A DNA stretch of 48,377 bases from an uncultured Prevotellaceae bacterium. Lineage in GTDB: Bacteria; Bacteroidota; Bacteroidia; Bacteroidales; Bacteroidaceae. Under the pieces are notes generated by a model. It saw nothing but the letters and a program-made list of their open reading frames with translations. It did no database searches and was not told the origin of the DNA. The position numbers and the translations under genes are program-made. Below, piece by piece: positions 8,441-16,054 of this stretch; position 1 is the first letter of the stretch; each line of letters opens with the position of its first letter. The DNA lies in contig OMZE01000036.1 of the NCBI GenBank assembly GCA_900315455.1, forward strand, positions 1 to 48,377. Reading direction: 5' to 3'.

Positions 8441-8521
8441 ATGACACAACACGAGAGATTCAAACGAAGTAAAAACGACGTTTTTGTCAATATCAAGGAG
8501 CGAGACCATTTCGTTGCTTGA
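8441..8521 (+). CDS. Possible 26-residue leader peptide (uncertain)
   Basis: An ATG 60 bases after the predicted transcript start opens a 26-codon frame, beginning MTQHERFKRSK and ending RDHFVA, rich in charged residues. The stop codon lies in the 3' arm of a hairpin. It has no Trp codon, so it does not resemble the TnaC peptide of enteric bacteria. It may be a leader peptide, the remnant of a lost gene, or chance. Confidence 0.25.
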   Translation: MTQHERFKRSKNDVFVNIKERDHFVA

Positions 8522-8524
8522 TAT
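8490..8524 (+). promoter_or_regulatory. Leader hairpin overlapping the short frame's stop
   Basis: ATATCAAG at 8490-8497 pairs perfectly with CTTGATAT at 8517-8524, and GCGA inside can extend the stem with TCGT. No T run follows, so it is not a simple terminator. A mimic of an RNA switch in the tnaA leader is possible but unproven. Confidence 0.4.
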
Positions 8525-8613
8525 CTCCTTTTGGTGGAGGGCAATGCATTTGCGTTAGTTACTTTTTCCCCACGCAGTGCTGTCTCTCGATGTATAGACC
8601 TCATAGCCTCACT

Positions 8614-8641
8614 GTCCCGTATGTTGCTGTATCACAGCAAC
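8614..8641 (+). repeat. 28-base palindromic element, copy A
   Basis: Flank GTCCCGTAT, arm GTTGCTGT, loop ATC, arm ACAGCAAC. It is a member of a six-copy family with constant architecture and compensated stem changes. It lies in the tnaA leader, 90 bases before copy B, and no T run follows. Confidence 0.85.
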
Positions 8642-8703
8642 TCGCAGTGCTAGGCGGCCTTTTATCAGTATTCTTTTTCTATTATTTTCATCCGTTTTAA
8701 GCC

Positions 8704-8731
8704 GTTATGTATGTTGCGACTGTGTCGCAAC
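8704..8731 (+). repeat. 28-base palindromic element, copy B
   Basis: Flank GTTATGTAT, arm GTTGCGAC, loop TGT, arm GTCGCAAC. The flank is the most diverged of the six, but the stem is perfect and the length is the same. It lies 57 bases before the tnaA start codon. Confidence 0.8.
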
Positions 8732-8788
8732 CTCAGCATGCTATAGATACATGGCAAAACGGCTTGTGATTCTAACAACCGAATAATC

Positions 8789-10162
8789 ATGCAATTACCA
8801 TACGCTGAATCTTGGAAAATCAAGATGGTGGAAGCCATCCATCTCAGCACCCGTGAAGAGAGAGAACAGTGGCTCAAAGAGGCACACTACAATGTGTTCC
8901 AACTCAAGGCCGAACAAGTGTATATTGACCTGCTCACCGATAGTGGCACAGGTGCCATGAGCGACCGTCAATGGTCGGTAATGATGCTAGGCGACGAGAG
9001 TTATGCTGGCGCCACCTCGTTCTATAAGTTCGAGGCTATGGTGCAGCGCATCTTCGGCATGCCTTATGTCATTCCTACCCATCAGGGCAGGGCGGCAGAG
9101 AACGTGCTCTTTTCGCTGCTCGTGAAAGAGGGCGATGTGGTGCCGGGCAATGCGCATTTCGACACCACTAAGGGACATATCGAGGCCCGAAAGGCAAAGG
9201 CCATCGACGTGACTTGCGACGAAGCACACGACACGCAGGCAGAAGTGCCGTTCAAGGGCAACGTGTCGTTGGAGAAACTCGAGAAGGTGTTGACCGAAAA
9301 CAAAGGTAAGGTGCCGTTCATGGTGCTTACCGTCACCAACAACACCGTGGGTGGACAACCTGTGAGCATGCGCAACATCAAGGATACTTGTGACCTCTGC
9401 CATCAATATGGCGTTCCCGTGGTCATGGACTCTGCCCGCTTTGCCGAGAACGCGTATTTCATCAAGACGCGCGAGGAGGGCTATGCCGACAAGTCCATCA
9501 AGGAGATTGCGCTTGAGATGTACGCCCAGGCCGATGCTGCCACCATGTCGGCGAAGAAAGATGCCATCGTCAACATGGGCGGTTTCATTGCCACACGCCG
9601 TAAGGAGTGGTTTGATGGGGCAAAGATGTTCTGCATACCCATGGAGGGCTATGTCACCTATGGCGGCCTCAATGGCCGTGATCTCAACGCCATCGCCCAG
9701 GGCCTCGACGAGAACACGGAGTTCGACATGCTCGACACACGCATTCGTCAGGTAAGGCACCTGGCAGAGCGCCTTGATGAGTATGGCATCCCTTACCAGC
9801 GGCCTGCCGGAGGGCATGCCATCTTCGTCGATGCCGACAAAGTGCTTACACATGTGCCGAAAGAGGAGTTCCCGGCTCAGACGCTCACTTGTGAACTCTA
9901 TCTTGAGGCGGGTGTCAGGGGATGTGAAATCGGCTATATGCTCGCCGACCGCGACCCCGTGACGCGGGAGAATCGTTTTGGCGGCCTCGACCTCTTGCGC
10001 CTGGCCATCCCACGCCGTGTCTATACCGACAATCACATGGATGTGGTGGCTGCAGCATTGAAAAATGTCTACGACCGCCGCGAGACCGTCACCCGTGGCG
10101 TGGCCATAGAATGGGAAGCCCCCCTCATGCGGCACTTCACCGTACAGTTGCGAAGGCTCTAG
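8789..10162 (+). CDS. tnaA: Tryptophanase (tryptophan indole-lyase)
   Basis: This is a 457-residue PLP enzyme of the beta-eliminating lyase family, which splits L-tryptophan into indole, pyruvate and ammonia. The motifs YIDLLTDSGTGAMSD, VIPTHQGRAAEN, VVMDSARFAENAYFIK and TMSAKKDAIVNMGG are clear; Lys257 in SAKKD is the expected PLP lysine. Tyrosine phenol-lyase is the close alternative, but DSARFAENA (not DATRCVENA) and GCEIGYMLADRDP near residue 385 match tryptophanases and lack the phenol-lyase Arg region. The length fits the family. It is preceded by a long structured leader and flanked on both sides by the palindromic family. It appears monocistronic; no tnaB-type permease is next to it. 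Confidence 0.93.
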   Translation: MQLPYAESWKIKMVEAIHLSTREEREQWLKEAHYNVFQLKAEQVYIDLLTDSGTGAMSDRQWSVMMLGDESYAGATSFYKFEAMVQRIFGMPYVIPTHQGRAAENVLFSLLVKEGDVVPGNAHFDTTKGHIEARKAKAIDVTCDEAHDTQAEVPFKGNVSLEKLEKVLTENKGKVPFMVLTVTNNTVGGQPVSMRNIKDTCDLCHQYGVPVVMDSARFAENAYFIKTREEGYADKSIKEIALEMYAQADAATMSAKKDAIVNMGGFIATRRKEWFDGAKMFCIPMEGYVTYGGLNGRDLNAIAQGLDENTEFDMLDTRIRQVRHLAERLDEYGIPYQRPAGGHAIFVDADKVLTHVPKEEFPAQTLTCELYLEAGVRGCEIGYMLADRDPVTRENRFGGLDLLRLAIPRRVYTDNHMDVVAAALKNVYDRRETVTRGVAIEWEAPLMRHFTVQLRRL

Positions 10163-10180
10163 CCCAGGCGACCAAAAGCC

Positions 10181-10208
10181 GTCCCGTATGTCGCGATTTT
10201 ATCGCGAC
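10181..10208 (+). repeat. 28-base palindromic element, copy C
   Basis: Flank GTCCCGTAT, arm GTCGCGAT, loop TTT, arm ATCGCGAC. It starts 18 bases after the tnaA stop and ahead of the true terminator. Confidence 0.85.
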
Positions 10209-10229
10209 CCCCAAAAAGCCCCCCTCAAA

Positions 10230-10270
10230 AAACCAGCCTCTCCCGATATCCATCGGGAGAGGCCGTTCTT
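10230..10270. terminator. Convergent terminator between tnaA and the SusC/SusD operon
   Basis: A 12-bp perfect stem (GCCTCTCCCGAT at 10236-10247 with ATCGGGAGAGGC at 10252-10263) has a 4-base loop. Read on the minus strand it is followed by a run of six T, so it ends the minus-strand SusD transcript well. It probably also stops tnaA, though the plus-strand T run is weak. Confidence 0.8.
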
Positions 10271-10289
10271 ATGCCCTTTTGGCTGTCGT

Positions 10290-11897
10290 TCAATAGCCTG
10301 GGTTCTGGGTGAGTCGCTTGTTCAGGGCGATGGCTCCACCGGGGATGGGGAAGACGATGGTGTGACGGTCTGACTCGGTGCCCAATTGCTGACGCATGTC
10401 ATAGGAGCGATGGAAACGGTCGAAGCGGATGAGGTCCTGACGGCGCCAACCTTCCCATTGCAACTCCATCAGTCGCTCGTCCAGAATGTTGTCGAGCGTG
10501 GCAGGACGGTAGTCCATGTCCACTCGGCTGCGCACCATATTCAGTTCCTTGTCGCCGTTCAAGCCAGCACGCACCTTGGCCTCCGAGACCATGAGCAGCA
10601 CGTCGGCATACCTGAAGAGCACGATGTCGTTGCTTTGCAACAGACCGTCGTTGTAGGCGGTGCGGTCAATCTCATATTTGAACATGCGTGCACCCGCCGT
10701 CTTCTCGTAGGGCGAACCTGTGAGGTCGGGTTCCACGGCAAGGGGCATATACACCAATGGCTCGCCATTGTCGAGCCGCACGCAAGTTGAATCCACATAC
10801 ACGGTGTCGGAGAAGAAGTTGAAGTAGTAACGGTTGTCGACGTCGTCTGTGTCATAACCGTAGGTGCGTACCGTGCTCACTGTGGCACAGGTGCCGTTTT
10901 CCGATGCCATGCCCAACGCTGCTCCGTGATTGTTGTGTCGCGAGCGGAAAAGGTATTTGAAATGATTGGTGTAGAGCGTTTTGTCCATGGGGATGGTGAA
11001 GATGTTCTCAGTGGAGAATTCATTCCGGGTGCTGAAATTGGAGGAGTAAATGGGCTCCAACTCATATCCGAATCTTTCGAACATGTCGCAATAGTAGAGG
11101 CACGCCTCCCACGCATTCAAAATCTCGTCGTTTATGGAAAAGAAAATATTGTCGCCTTCCAGGTGTTGGTCATCGGTCCAGATGTCATCAGTCCATATCT
11201 CAGCGTTGAGGGTCATCTTGGCAAGGATGAACCACATCACGGGAGCGGTGATGCGACCGTAATAGTCGCCCGGCATGTGGCTCATCTTTACGGGAAGGTC
11301 GGGCAGAATCTCGTTCACTTCGTCATAGATTTTCCAGAAAAGGTGGCTACGGGTGAGTTGCTCGGTCTCATCCATCGAGATTTCCGACGAGGTCACCCAA
11401 GGCACACGGCCAAAGAGGTCGAGCAGGTAGAAGTAGCACAACACCCGGATGCCTCTCACCTCGGCTGTGATTGGAGCCATCTGTTCGGGTGGAAGTAGGT
11501 GGCTGTATTTCTGCAGGTAGTCGAGCGAACGATTGCAAAGCACGATGACTTTGTAGAGGTAGTTCCACGAGTTGCCGATTGGGGCGGTGCCGGGATTGAA
11601 GGTGTGTTGGTAAAGGTCGAGCCACAGACCGCCGTCATACCAGTCGCCACCTCGGGTGGGAAGGATGGCCTCGTCGCTGGTAAAGGTGTTCAGGTCATAG
11701 ATGCCGCGGGTAGTGCCTTGAAGGCCCTGCCCGTCTTCATGGCCTCCGATGTAGTTGTAAAGGTTGGCAACGGTGTTCAGGTAAAGGTCGGTCGATGTCT
11801 TGAAAGCCTCTTCTTCTGTCAGACGGTCGCGGGGATTCTCGTCAAGACAGGAGGCAAGGGTAATCGTCGCTAATGTAATAAGGATATATTTTCTCAT
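10290..11897 (-). CDS. SusD/RagB-family outer-membrane lipoprotein
   Basis: This 535-residue protein has the lipobox TLASC (lipid Cys17), followed by LDENPRDRLTEEEAF, the usual SusD start. Family motifs include the N-terminal TPR-like helices, the block YADVLLMVSEAKVRAG, the block DNILDERLMELQWEGWRRQDLIRFDRF, and a C-terminal IALNKRLTQNPGY. It would be the substrate-binding cap of the SusC encoded 18 bases upstream on the same strand. No glycoside hydrolase is in this transcript; an esterase gene lies upstream behind a strong terminator. The substrate is not evident from sequence. Confidence 0.95.
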   Translation of the reverse strand: MRKYILITLATITLASCLDENPRDRLTEEEAFKTSTDLYLNTVANLYNYIGGHEDGQGLQGTTRGIYDLNTFTSDEAILPTRGGDWYDGGLWLDLYQHTFNPGTAPIGNSWNYLYKVIVLCNRSLDYLQKYSHLLPPEQMAPITAEVRGIRVLCYFYLLDLFGRVPWVTSSEISMDETEQLTRSHLFWKIYDEVNEILPDLPVKMSHMPGDYYGRITAPVMWFILAKMTLNAEIWTDDIWTDDQHLEGDNIFFSINDEILNAWEACLYYCDMFERFGYELEPIYSSNFSTRNEFSTENIFTIPMDKTLYTNHFKYLFRSRHNNHGAALGMASENGTCATVSTVRTYGYDTDDVDNRYYFNFFSDTVYVDSTCVRLDNGEPLVYMPLAVEPDLTGSPYEKTAGARMFKYEIDRTAYNDGLLQSNDIVLFRYADVLLMVSEAKVRAGLNGDKELNMVRSRVDMDYRPATLDNILDERLMELQWEGWRRQDLIRFDRFHRSYDMRQQLGTESDRHTIVFPIPGGAIALNKRLTQNPGY

Positions 11898-11915
11898 GAT
11901 GCAGGCTGTTGGAGG

Positions 11916-14624
11916 TTAGAATGAGAGGCTCACGCCGAGTGAATAGGAACGGTAGGGGGGATAACTGCGCTTGTCGTCGATGCCAAGGGTGTTGTTTACC
12001 ACATAACTGTTGATCATCGGGGTAAGGCCGCTGTACGAGGTAATGGTGCCTAGGTTGTTGATGCTCAGAGCCACACGGAGTTGACTGATGAACTGGGTGT
12101 AGCGCTGGATGGGTACATTCCATCCCACTGTCAGATAGTCGAAGTTCAGGTAGTCGCCACGCTCCAGATAGTAGTCGGTGGCCACTTGGTCGTAAATCTT
12201 TTTTTCCAGGGCAGCAGGCATCACGTTGTAGTCGGGGAAAGAGCCCATGTTCATATAGGTGAGTGCTGTGCCGTTGTATATCTTATGGCCGAAGGCACCA
12301 TTGATTTGCAGCGAGATGTCGAAGTCCTTGTAGCGGAAACTGATGTTCGAGCCCATGGTCCATTTCGGGGTGGCTTGTCCGGCGATGTAGCGGTCGCTGC
12401 CGGCATCAGCCACACCGTCACCGTTGAGGTCGGCAATCTCATACATCTTGGTGCCGTCGCCATAGTCTTCTATGCCTATGCAGTGGGGCAGGTAGAACAC
12501 GCCAAGAGGCTGACCCACGATTTGGTACACGATGTCATTGTATCCGCCGTGGAATCCGGCACCGTTGAGCGAACCTATCGAGGTGATGTTATTGGCGGTC
12601 ATGTAGATGTCCTTGTAATTACCCTCAAGAGAGATGAGTTTGTTGCGTTGGTAGGCAAGGTTCATGTTGATGTTGAGTTCCATGTCGCGGGTTTCCAGCG
12701 GTGTGATGCCAAAGCCCAACTCAAACCCGTCATTGCTCATCTTGCCCAGGTTGCCAAGAAGTTCGTTGTAGGCGAAGGGGGGGATACTCACATCGTAGAG
12801 ATAGAGCATGTCGCGGGTCTTCGACTTGTAGTATTCGGCGGTCATCACCAAGCGGTTGTTCCACAGACCGATGTCCATACCGATGTTGAAGGTGGTGCGG
12901 CTCTCCCATTTCAGGTCGGGGTTGTTGTTACTGGCAATGCCCAGGGTCACCACAGGGGTGCCGTAAACGGGCACGATGCCCATGGGCTGGAACATGCTGA
13001 GCGAGTTGAACGAGTCGATGGCACCAAGGTTTCCCGAAACACCGTTTCCTATGCGCAGTTTCAACTGGCTGATCAACGGCACGTTCCGCATGAATTCCTC
13101 ACGCTTCACGTCCCAGTCGGCGGAGAGCGAGGGGAACAGTCCCCATCGGTTGTCCTTGCCCACCTTGCTGCTGCCGTCGGCACGCATGGTGAACGTCACT
13201 GAGTAGCGGTGCTTGAACAGGTATTTGGCAGAGCCCATGATAGAGGCGAGGGTAGGACGCTCGTAGCCCGAACCCGTGCCGCCATAGGGGCGGAGTGAGC
13301 CGCCTTCGAGGTTGTTGTAGCCGAAGGCGTTGGTAGTGAATCCTCTTACCGTGGTCCAGAATCCTGTCTCGGTGTTCACCTGGTATTCGCCGAGTCCTGT
13401 CAGTTCCAGACGGTTCTCCGAGTCGAAATCCCACCAATAGTCCAACATGAGGTTGGCGAGCCAGTCTTCGTTCTTTTTCTCTGCGCGGTAGGCCTGACCC
13501 TGGGCCCACACCCAGGTAGGCAGGTATTGGGAGTGCTCGGTGCTGGCGAAGGAGTACGACCCAAACAGACTCAGTTTCAGGTTGGGCCAGATGTCGTACG
13601 ACAGTTTGATATGGGTGTTGAAACTCAGGTTCTTGCTATGGTCTTGCTCCTTTAGAACGGCCATGGGGTTGCTGACCTGTGAGGCGGTGGTGTTCTTGTC
13701 CCATCCGCCACTTGCGTTCATGCCCTTCCCGAAGGTGGGATTCATCGCAGCAGCGGAGTAGAAGAGCATCTGCTCATCGAAGATATCTTTGTTGCGCAGG
13801 GTTGAGCCATATACCCCGAGGTCGATGGAAAGGCGGTCGTCGAAGGCTTTCTGACTGATGTCGAGTTTGGCAACGAAACTCTTGTATTCCTCTATGTCTA
13901 TCACGGTTTTGTGGTCCATGAAACCTATTGAGGCACGGTAGTTGCTGAGGTCGGAACCGCCGCCGAACGCCACATGATGGCCGTGAACTGTTCCGGTGCG
14001 GGTGATGGCATCGGGGAAGTCGGTATTGTGACCGCCGTCGTTATAAAGAAGTCCAAGCGACTGGGCGGCATTGATGTAACTGTTGCGGCCGAGCATCTCA
14101 ATATTCTTGTACACGGACTCAAAACCGTAGTTGCCGTCGTAGGAGATATGGAACTTGCCACCATGGCCTTTTTTCGTGGTCACCTGGATGACACCAGAGG
14201 CGCCACGCGAACCATACTGGGCGGTCTCGGCGGCATTTTTCAGAATGGTGAAACTCTCAATGTCGGCTGGGTAAATAGAGGAGAGCACCGACAGGTCGGC
14301 AGATACACCGTCGATAATCACCAAGGGGTCGTTGCCACCGGTAATCGAGGTGGTGCCACGCACGCGCACGCTGCTCAGCACGGCCATGCGGTTGGCGCCG
14401 TTAGATACTTGCACACCTGCCGCCTGACCGCTCAGCGCACTCAAGGAGTTGGTCACCAAACCCTTGTTCATGCGTTCTTGGGTCACTTTGTCGGCAGAAC
14501 CGCCACTGAAATGGGCTGCTGTGGCGAGGGTGTCGTCGGATTGAATATGGGTGTCGGTCTGTGCCGTTACGGTCATGGGCAACAGCATCGAAAACAATAA
14601 GCAGGTAGTAAAGGCTTTTCTCAT
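11916..14624 (-). CDS. SusC/RagA-family TonB-dependent outer-membrane transporter, short form
   Basis: This 902-residue protein has a signal peptide ending near MTVTAQ. The plug domain appears straight after it (about residues 45-150: LSALSGQAAGVQVSNGANRM, VRVRGTTSITGGNDPLVIIDG, ESFTILKNAAETAQYGSRGASGVIQVTTKKG), followed by the 22-strand barrel ending YSLGVSLSF. Most SusC proteins are about 1,000 residues and begin with a carboxypeptidase-regulatory-like beta domain and a TonB box such as EVVVxGYG; both appear to be missing here. It forms an operon with the SusD 18 bases downstream and has its own good promoter. It would import an oligomer across the outer membrane with TonB energy, if TonB can still engage it. 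Confidence 0.93.
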   Translation of the reverse strand: MRKAFTTCLLFSMLLPMTVTAQTDTHIQSDDTLATAAHFSGGSADKVTQERMNKGLVTNSLSALSGQAAGVQVSNGANRMAVLSSVRVRGTTSITGGNDPLVIIDGVSADLSVLSSIYPADIESFTILKNAAETAQYGSRGASGVIQVTTKKGHGGKFHISYDGNYGFESVYKNIEMLGRNSYINAAQSLGLLYNDGGHNTDFPDAITRTGTVHGHHVAFGGGSDLSNYRASIGFMDHKTVIDIEEYKSFVAKLDISQKAFDDRLSIDLGVYGSTLRNKDIFDEQMLFYSAAAMNPTFGKGMNASGGWDKNTTASQVSNPMAVLKEQDHSKNLSFNTHIKLSYDIWPNLKLSLFGSYSFASTEHSQYLPTWVWAQGQAYRAEKKNEDWLANLMLDYWWDFDSENRLELTGLGEYQVNTETGFWTTVRGFTTNAFGYNNLEGGSLRPYGGTGSGYERPTLASIMGSAKYLFKHRYSVTFTMRADGSSKVGKDNRWGLFPSLSADWDVKREEFMRNVPLISQLKLRIGNGVSGNLGAIDSFNSLSMFQPMGIVPVYGTPVVTLGIASNNNPDLKWESRTTFNIGMDIGLWNNRLVMTAEYYKSKTRDMLYLYDVSIPPFAYNELLGNLGKMSNDGFELGFGITPLETRDMELNINMNLAYQRNKLISLEGNYKDIYMTANNITSIGSLNGAGFHGGYNDIVYQIVGQPLGVFYLPHCIGIEDYGDGTKMYEIADLNGDGVADAGSDRYIAGQATPKWTMGSNISFRYKDFDISLQINGAFGHKIYNGTALTYMNMGSFPDYNVMPAALEKKIYDQVATDYYLERGDYLNFDYLTVGWNVPIQRYTQFISQLRVALSINNLGTITSYSGLTPMINSYVVNNTLGIDDKRSYPPYRSYSLGVSLSF

Positions 14625-14673
14625 AAGGTTTAGATAGGGAAAGAGTATGTTCGCAATCTCTCAATTTATATGC

Positions 14674-14706
14674 GAAGATACTGCTTTTCTGCCTAAAGAC
14701 AAAAAT
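14674..14706 (-). promoter_or_regulatory. Promoter of the SusC/SusD operon
   Basis: Read on the minus strand: TTTTTG (14701-14706), a 19-base spacer, and TATCTTCG (14674-14681), close to TTTG-N19-TAnnTTTG. It gives a leader of roughly 45 bases. Confidence 0.7.
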
Positions 14707-14738
14707 TTATAATAGGTTTTTCTGAGTGAGGCACCGAA

Positions 14739-14774
14739 AAAAGCATGTCGGGCATCAGCCCGACATGCTTTTTG
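14739..14774. terminator. Strong bidirectional terminator after the esterase gene
   Basis: A 16-bp stem with core AAAGCATGTCGGGC (14741-14754) pairs with its complement (14759-14772) around loop ATCA and has A and T runs on both sides. It ends the minus-strand esterase transcript and separates it from the SusC promoter. Confidence 0.9.
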
Positions 14775-14812
14775 TTCTACACAAAGACACTGAGATGGAA
14801 ATGTCTCTATTC

Positions 14813-15742
14813 TCAATGTGTCTTGGCTTCGTTGATAAAGAAGTCGGTCATCTTCTTGAAAGTTGCTTCATTGAATGTCACAGGTCCGTGTTGTCCCTCC
14901 GGCACGCTGATGAATTCTTCCAGACGACCTGCCTTGCGCAACTCATTGGAGAAAAACTCGCTAACGCAATGGGGTACAACGGTGTCGGCCTCGCCGTGAA
15001 TCACAAGGAAACGGGGGCACGACTCGTTGACGTAGAATATCGGACTGATGAGTTTCACCATGTCGGGAAGGTCAGCGGGAGCACCTCCGATGAGCGCTGC
15101 CTCGGGCGACCGGCCGTCGTTCACCGTGGAGCAGTCGTGCATGCGCGACATGTCTACCGGACCAAACCAGTCGACAACGGCGTCCACCGTACTGCTGAAC
15201 TCCAGGTTGCCGCCTACCTCACCTTCGATGTCTACGGTGGTGCTGCCTTCAGTGCGGGTCTTCATGCCATTGGTCACACCGGCAAGGGCAGAGAGATGTC
15301 CTCCTGAAGAGAAACCGGTGATACCGATAAACGAAGTGTCGAGTTTGTATTGATCGGCATTGGCACGGATATAACGGATGGCAGCCTTCACGTCGTTGAT
15401 CTGGGCGGGGAACTTAGCGTCACCACTCGAGCGGTGGTTGATGCTCACCACGGCGAAACCGGCATCGGTGAGGGGCTTGCCCAAAGACATGTAGGTCATG
15501 CCTTTCATATTGTTGGCAAACCAGGCACTGCCATAGATGGCAATAATCACTTTGTACTTGTCCTGTCCGGTCTTGGGCAGGTAGATATCGAGCCGATGGG
15601 CCTCCAGGTCGTCACCGGCATAATTCACGTCTTTCCAGTCGGGCTCCACAGAAGGTCGTCCGAAGCCTCCGAATCCTTGGGGCTGTGCCATGGCCAGCAC
15701 GGAGATAGTGAGCATCAGGGTTGAAAGCAGTAGTTTTCTCAT
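14813..15742 (-). CDS. Secreted alpha/beta-hydrolase, acetylesterase-like
   Basis: This 309-residue protein starts at the ATG giving MRKLLLSTLMLTISVLAMAQ, a clear signal peptide; an upstream in-frame start would put 17 odd residues ahead of it. The fold shows the oxyanion region IYGSAWFANN, the nucleophile motif GFSSGG (Ser about 145), an acidic residue in HGEADTVVP (about 252) and the catalytic His in EGQHGPV (about 284). It resembles BD-FAE/esterase-lipase proteins that remove acetyl or other acyl groups from plant polysaccharides. Transcription runs towards the SusC/SusD pair but stops at a strong terminator first. The exact substrate is unknown. Confidence 0.85.
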   Translation of the reverse strand: MRKLLLSTLMLTISVLAMAQPQGFGGFGRPSVEPDWKDVNYAGDDLEAHRLDIYLPKTGQDKYKVIIAIYGSAWFANNMKGMTYMSLGKPLTDAGFAVVSINHRSSGDAKFPAQINDVKAAIRYIRANADQYKLDTSFIGITGFSSGGHLSALAGVTNGMKTRTEGSTTVDIEGEVGGNLEFSSTVDAVVDWFGPVDMSRMHDCSTVNDGRSPEAALIGGAPADLPDMVKLISPIFYVNESCPRFLVIHGEADTVVPHCVSEFFSNELRKAGRLEEFISVPEGQHGPVTFNEATFKKMTDFFINEAKTH

Positions 15743-16053
15743 GTTGTTGGTTTTGTAATGAATAATTGTGTATTGGTATGCAAAATTACACAATCCGTGT
15801 CATTCGCACATTGCGATATGTAACAACCTCTTTGCCGGAAGTGTCTTCTCTCTTTCTCTCGTATTCTCCGCCATGTCTATGGTGATGCCGAATGACGCCG
15901 CTTCGTACGTCTATTTACAATTCCCTTCGGCCGCCGACCGTTGGTTCTTGATATCGTACCGCTGTCTATCCTATAGGTGGCATCAACAGAATTGTTGACC
16001 CCCAAAAACAAGAAAACACGTGGTCGGTTCTCGACGACGTGTTTCCTTGTTTT
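15743..16053. other. 311-base intergenic region with esterase -7 box and acyltransferase terminator
   Basis: It holds a minus-strand -7 match (15781-15788) and the inverted-repeat terminator at 16004-16054. The 200 bases between show no frame, repeat or clear structure. Confidence 0.6.
15781..15788 (-). promoter_or_regulatory. -7 box for the esterase gene
   Basis: TAATTTTG on the minus strand matches TAnnTTTG exactly. No convincing TTTG lies 19-20 bases upstream, so the promoter may depend on an activator. Confidence 0.45.
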
Positions 16054-16054
16054 T
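16004..16054 (-). terminator. Terminator of the acyltransferase gene, overlapping its stop
   Basis: A 23-base imperfect inverted repeat (16004-16026 with 16032-16054, two mismatches) has a 5-base loop; the stem includes ACACGT and AAAAACAAG. Its outer end overlaps the TAA stop of the minus-strand gene. Confidence 0.8.

Larger units (their letters stand above)
8204..8788. other. 585-base intergenic region between the cassette and tnaA
   Basis: No convincing long gene lies here. In order it holds two 24-base direct repeats (8233-8283), a 12-bp inverted repeat (8327-8362) around a promoter (8344-8374), a possible 26-codon reading frame (8441-8521) ending in a hairpin (8490-8524), and two members of the 28-base palindrome family (8614-8641, 8704-8731). 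The motif GGATAAA occurs at 8298, 8354 and 8392. Confidence 0.7.

Noticed and set aside
8214-8447. Minus-strand 77-codon frame with Gly-Arg repeats
   Set aside because: Made by the 24-base direct repeats and promoter DNA; no start context; it overlaps the operator.
8518-8700. Plus-strand 60-codon frame in the tnaA leader
   Set aside because: Begins at TTG within a hairpin and crosses palindromic element A; composition is not protein-like.
8614-8731. Palindromes A and B as rho-independent terminators
   Set aside because: Perfect stems but no T run; they lie inside a leader, and copy C precedes a separate true terminator.
8789-10162. Tyrosine phenol-lyase instead of tryptophanase
   Set aside because: The length is similar, but DSARFAENA and the CEIGYMLADRDP segment match tryptophanase, not phenol-lyase.
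12081-13202. Plus-strand frame of 373 codons opposite SusC
   Set aside because: Shadow of the SusC gene; no start context or family motif.
14813-15793. Longer esterase reading frame with 17 extra residues
   Set aside because: The extension lies upstream of the signal peptide and overlaps the -7 box.
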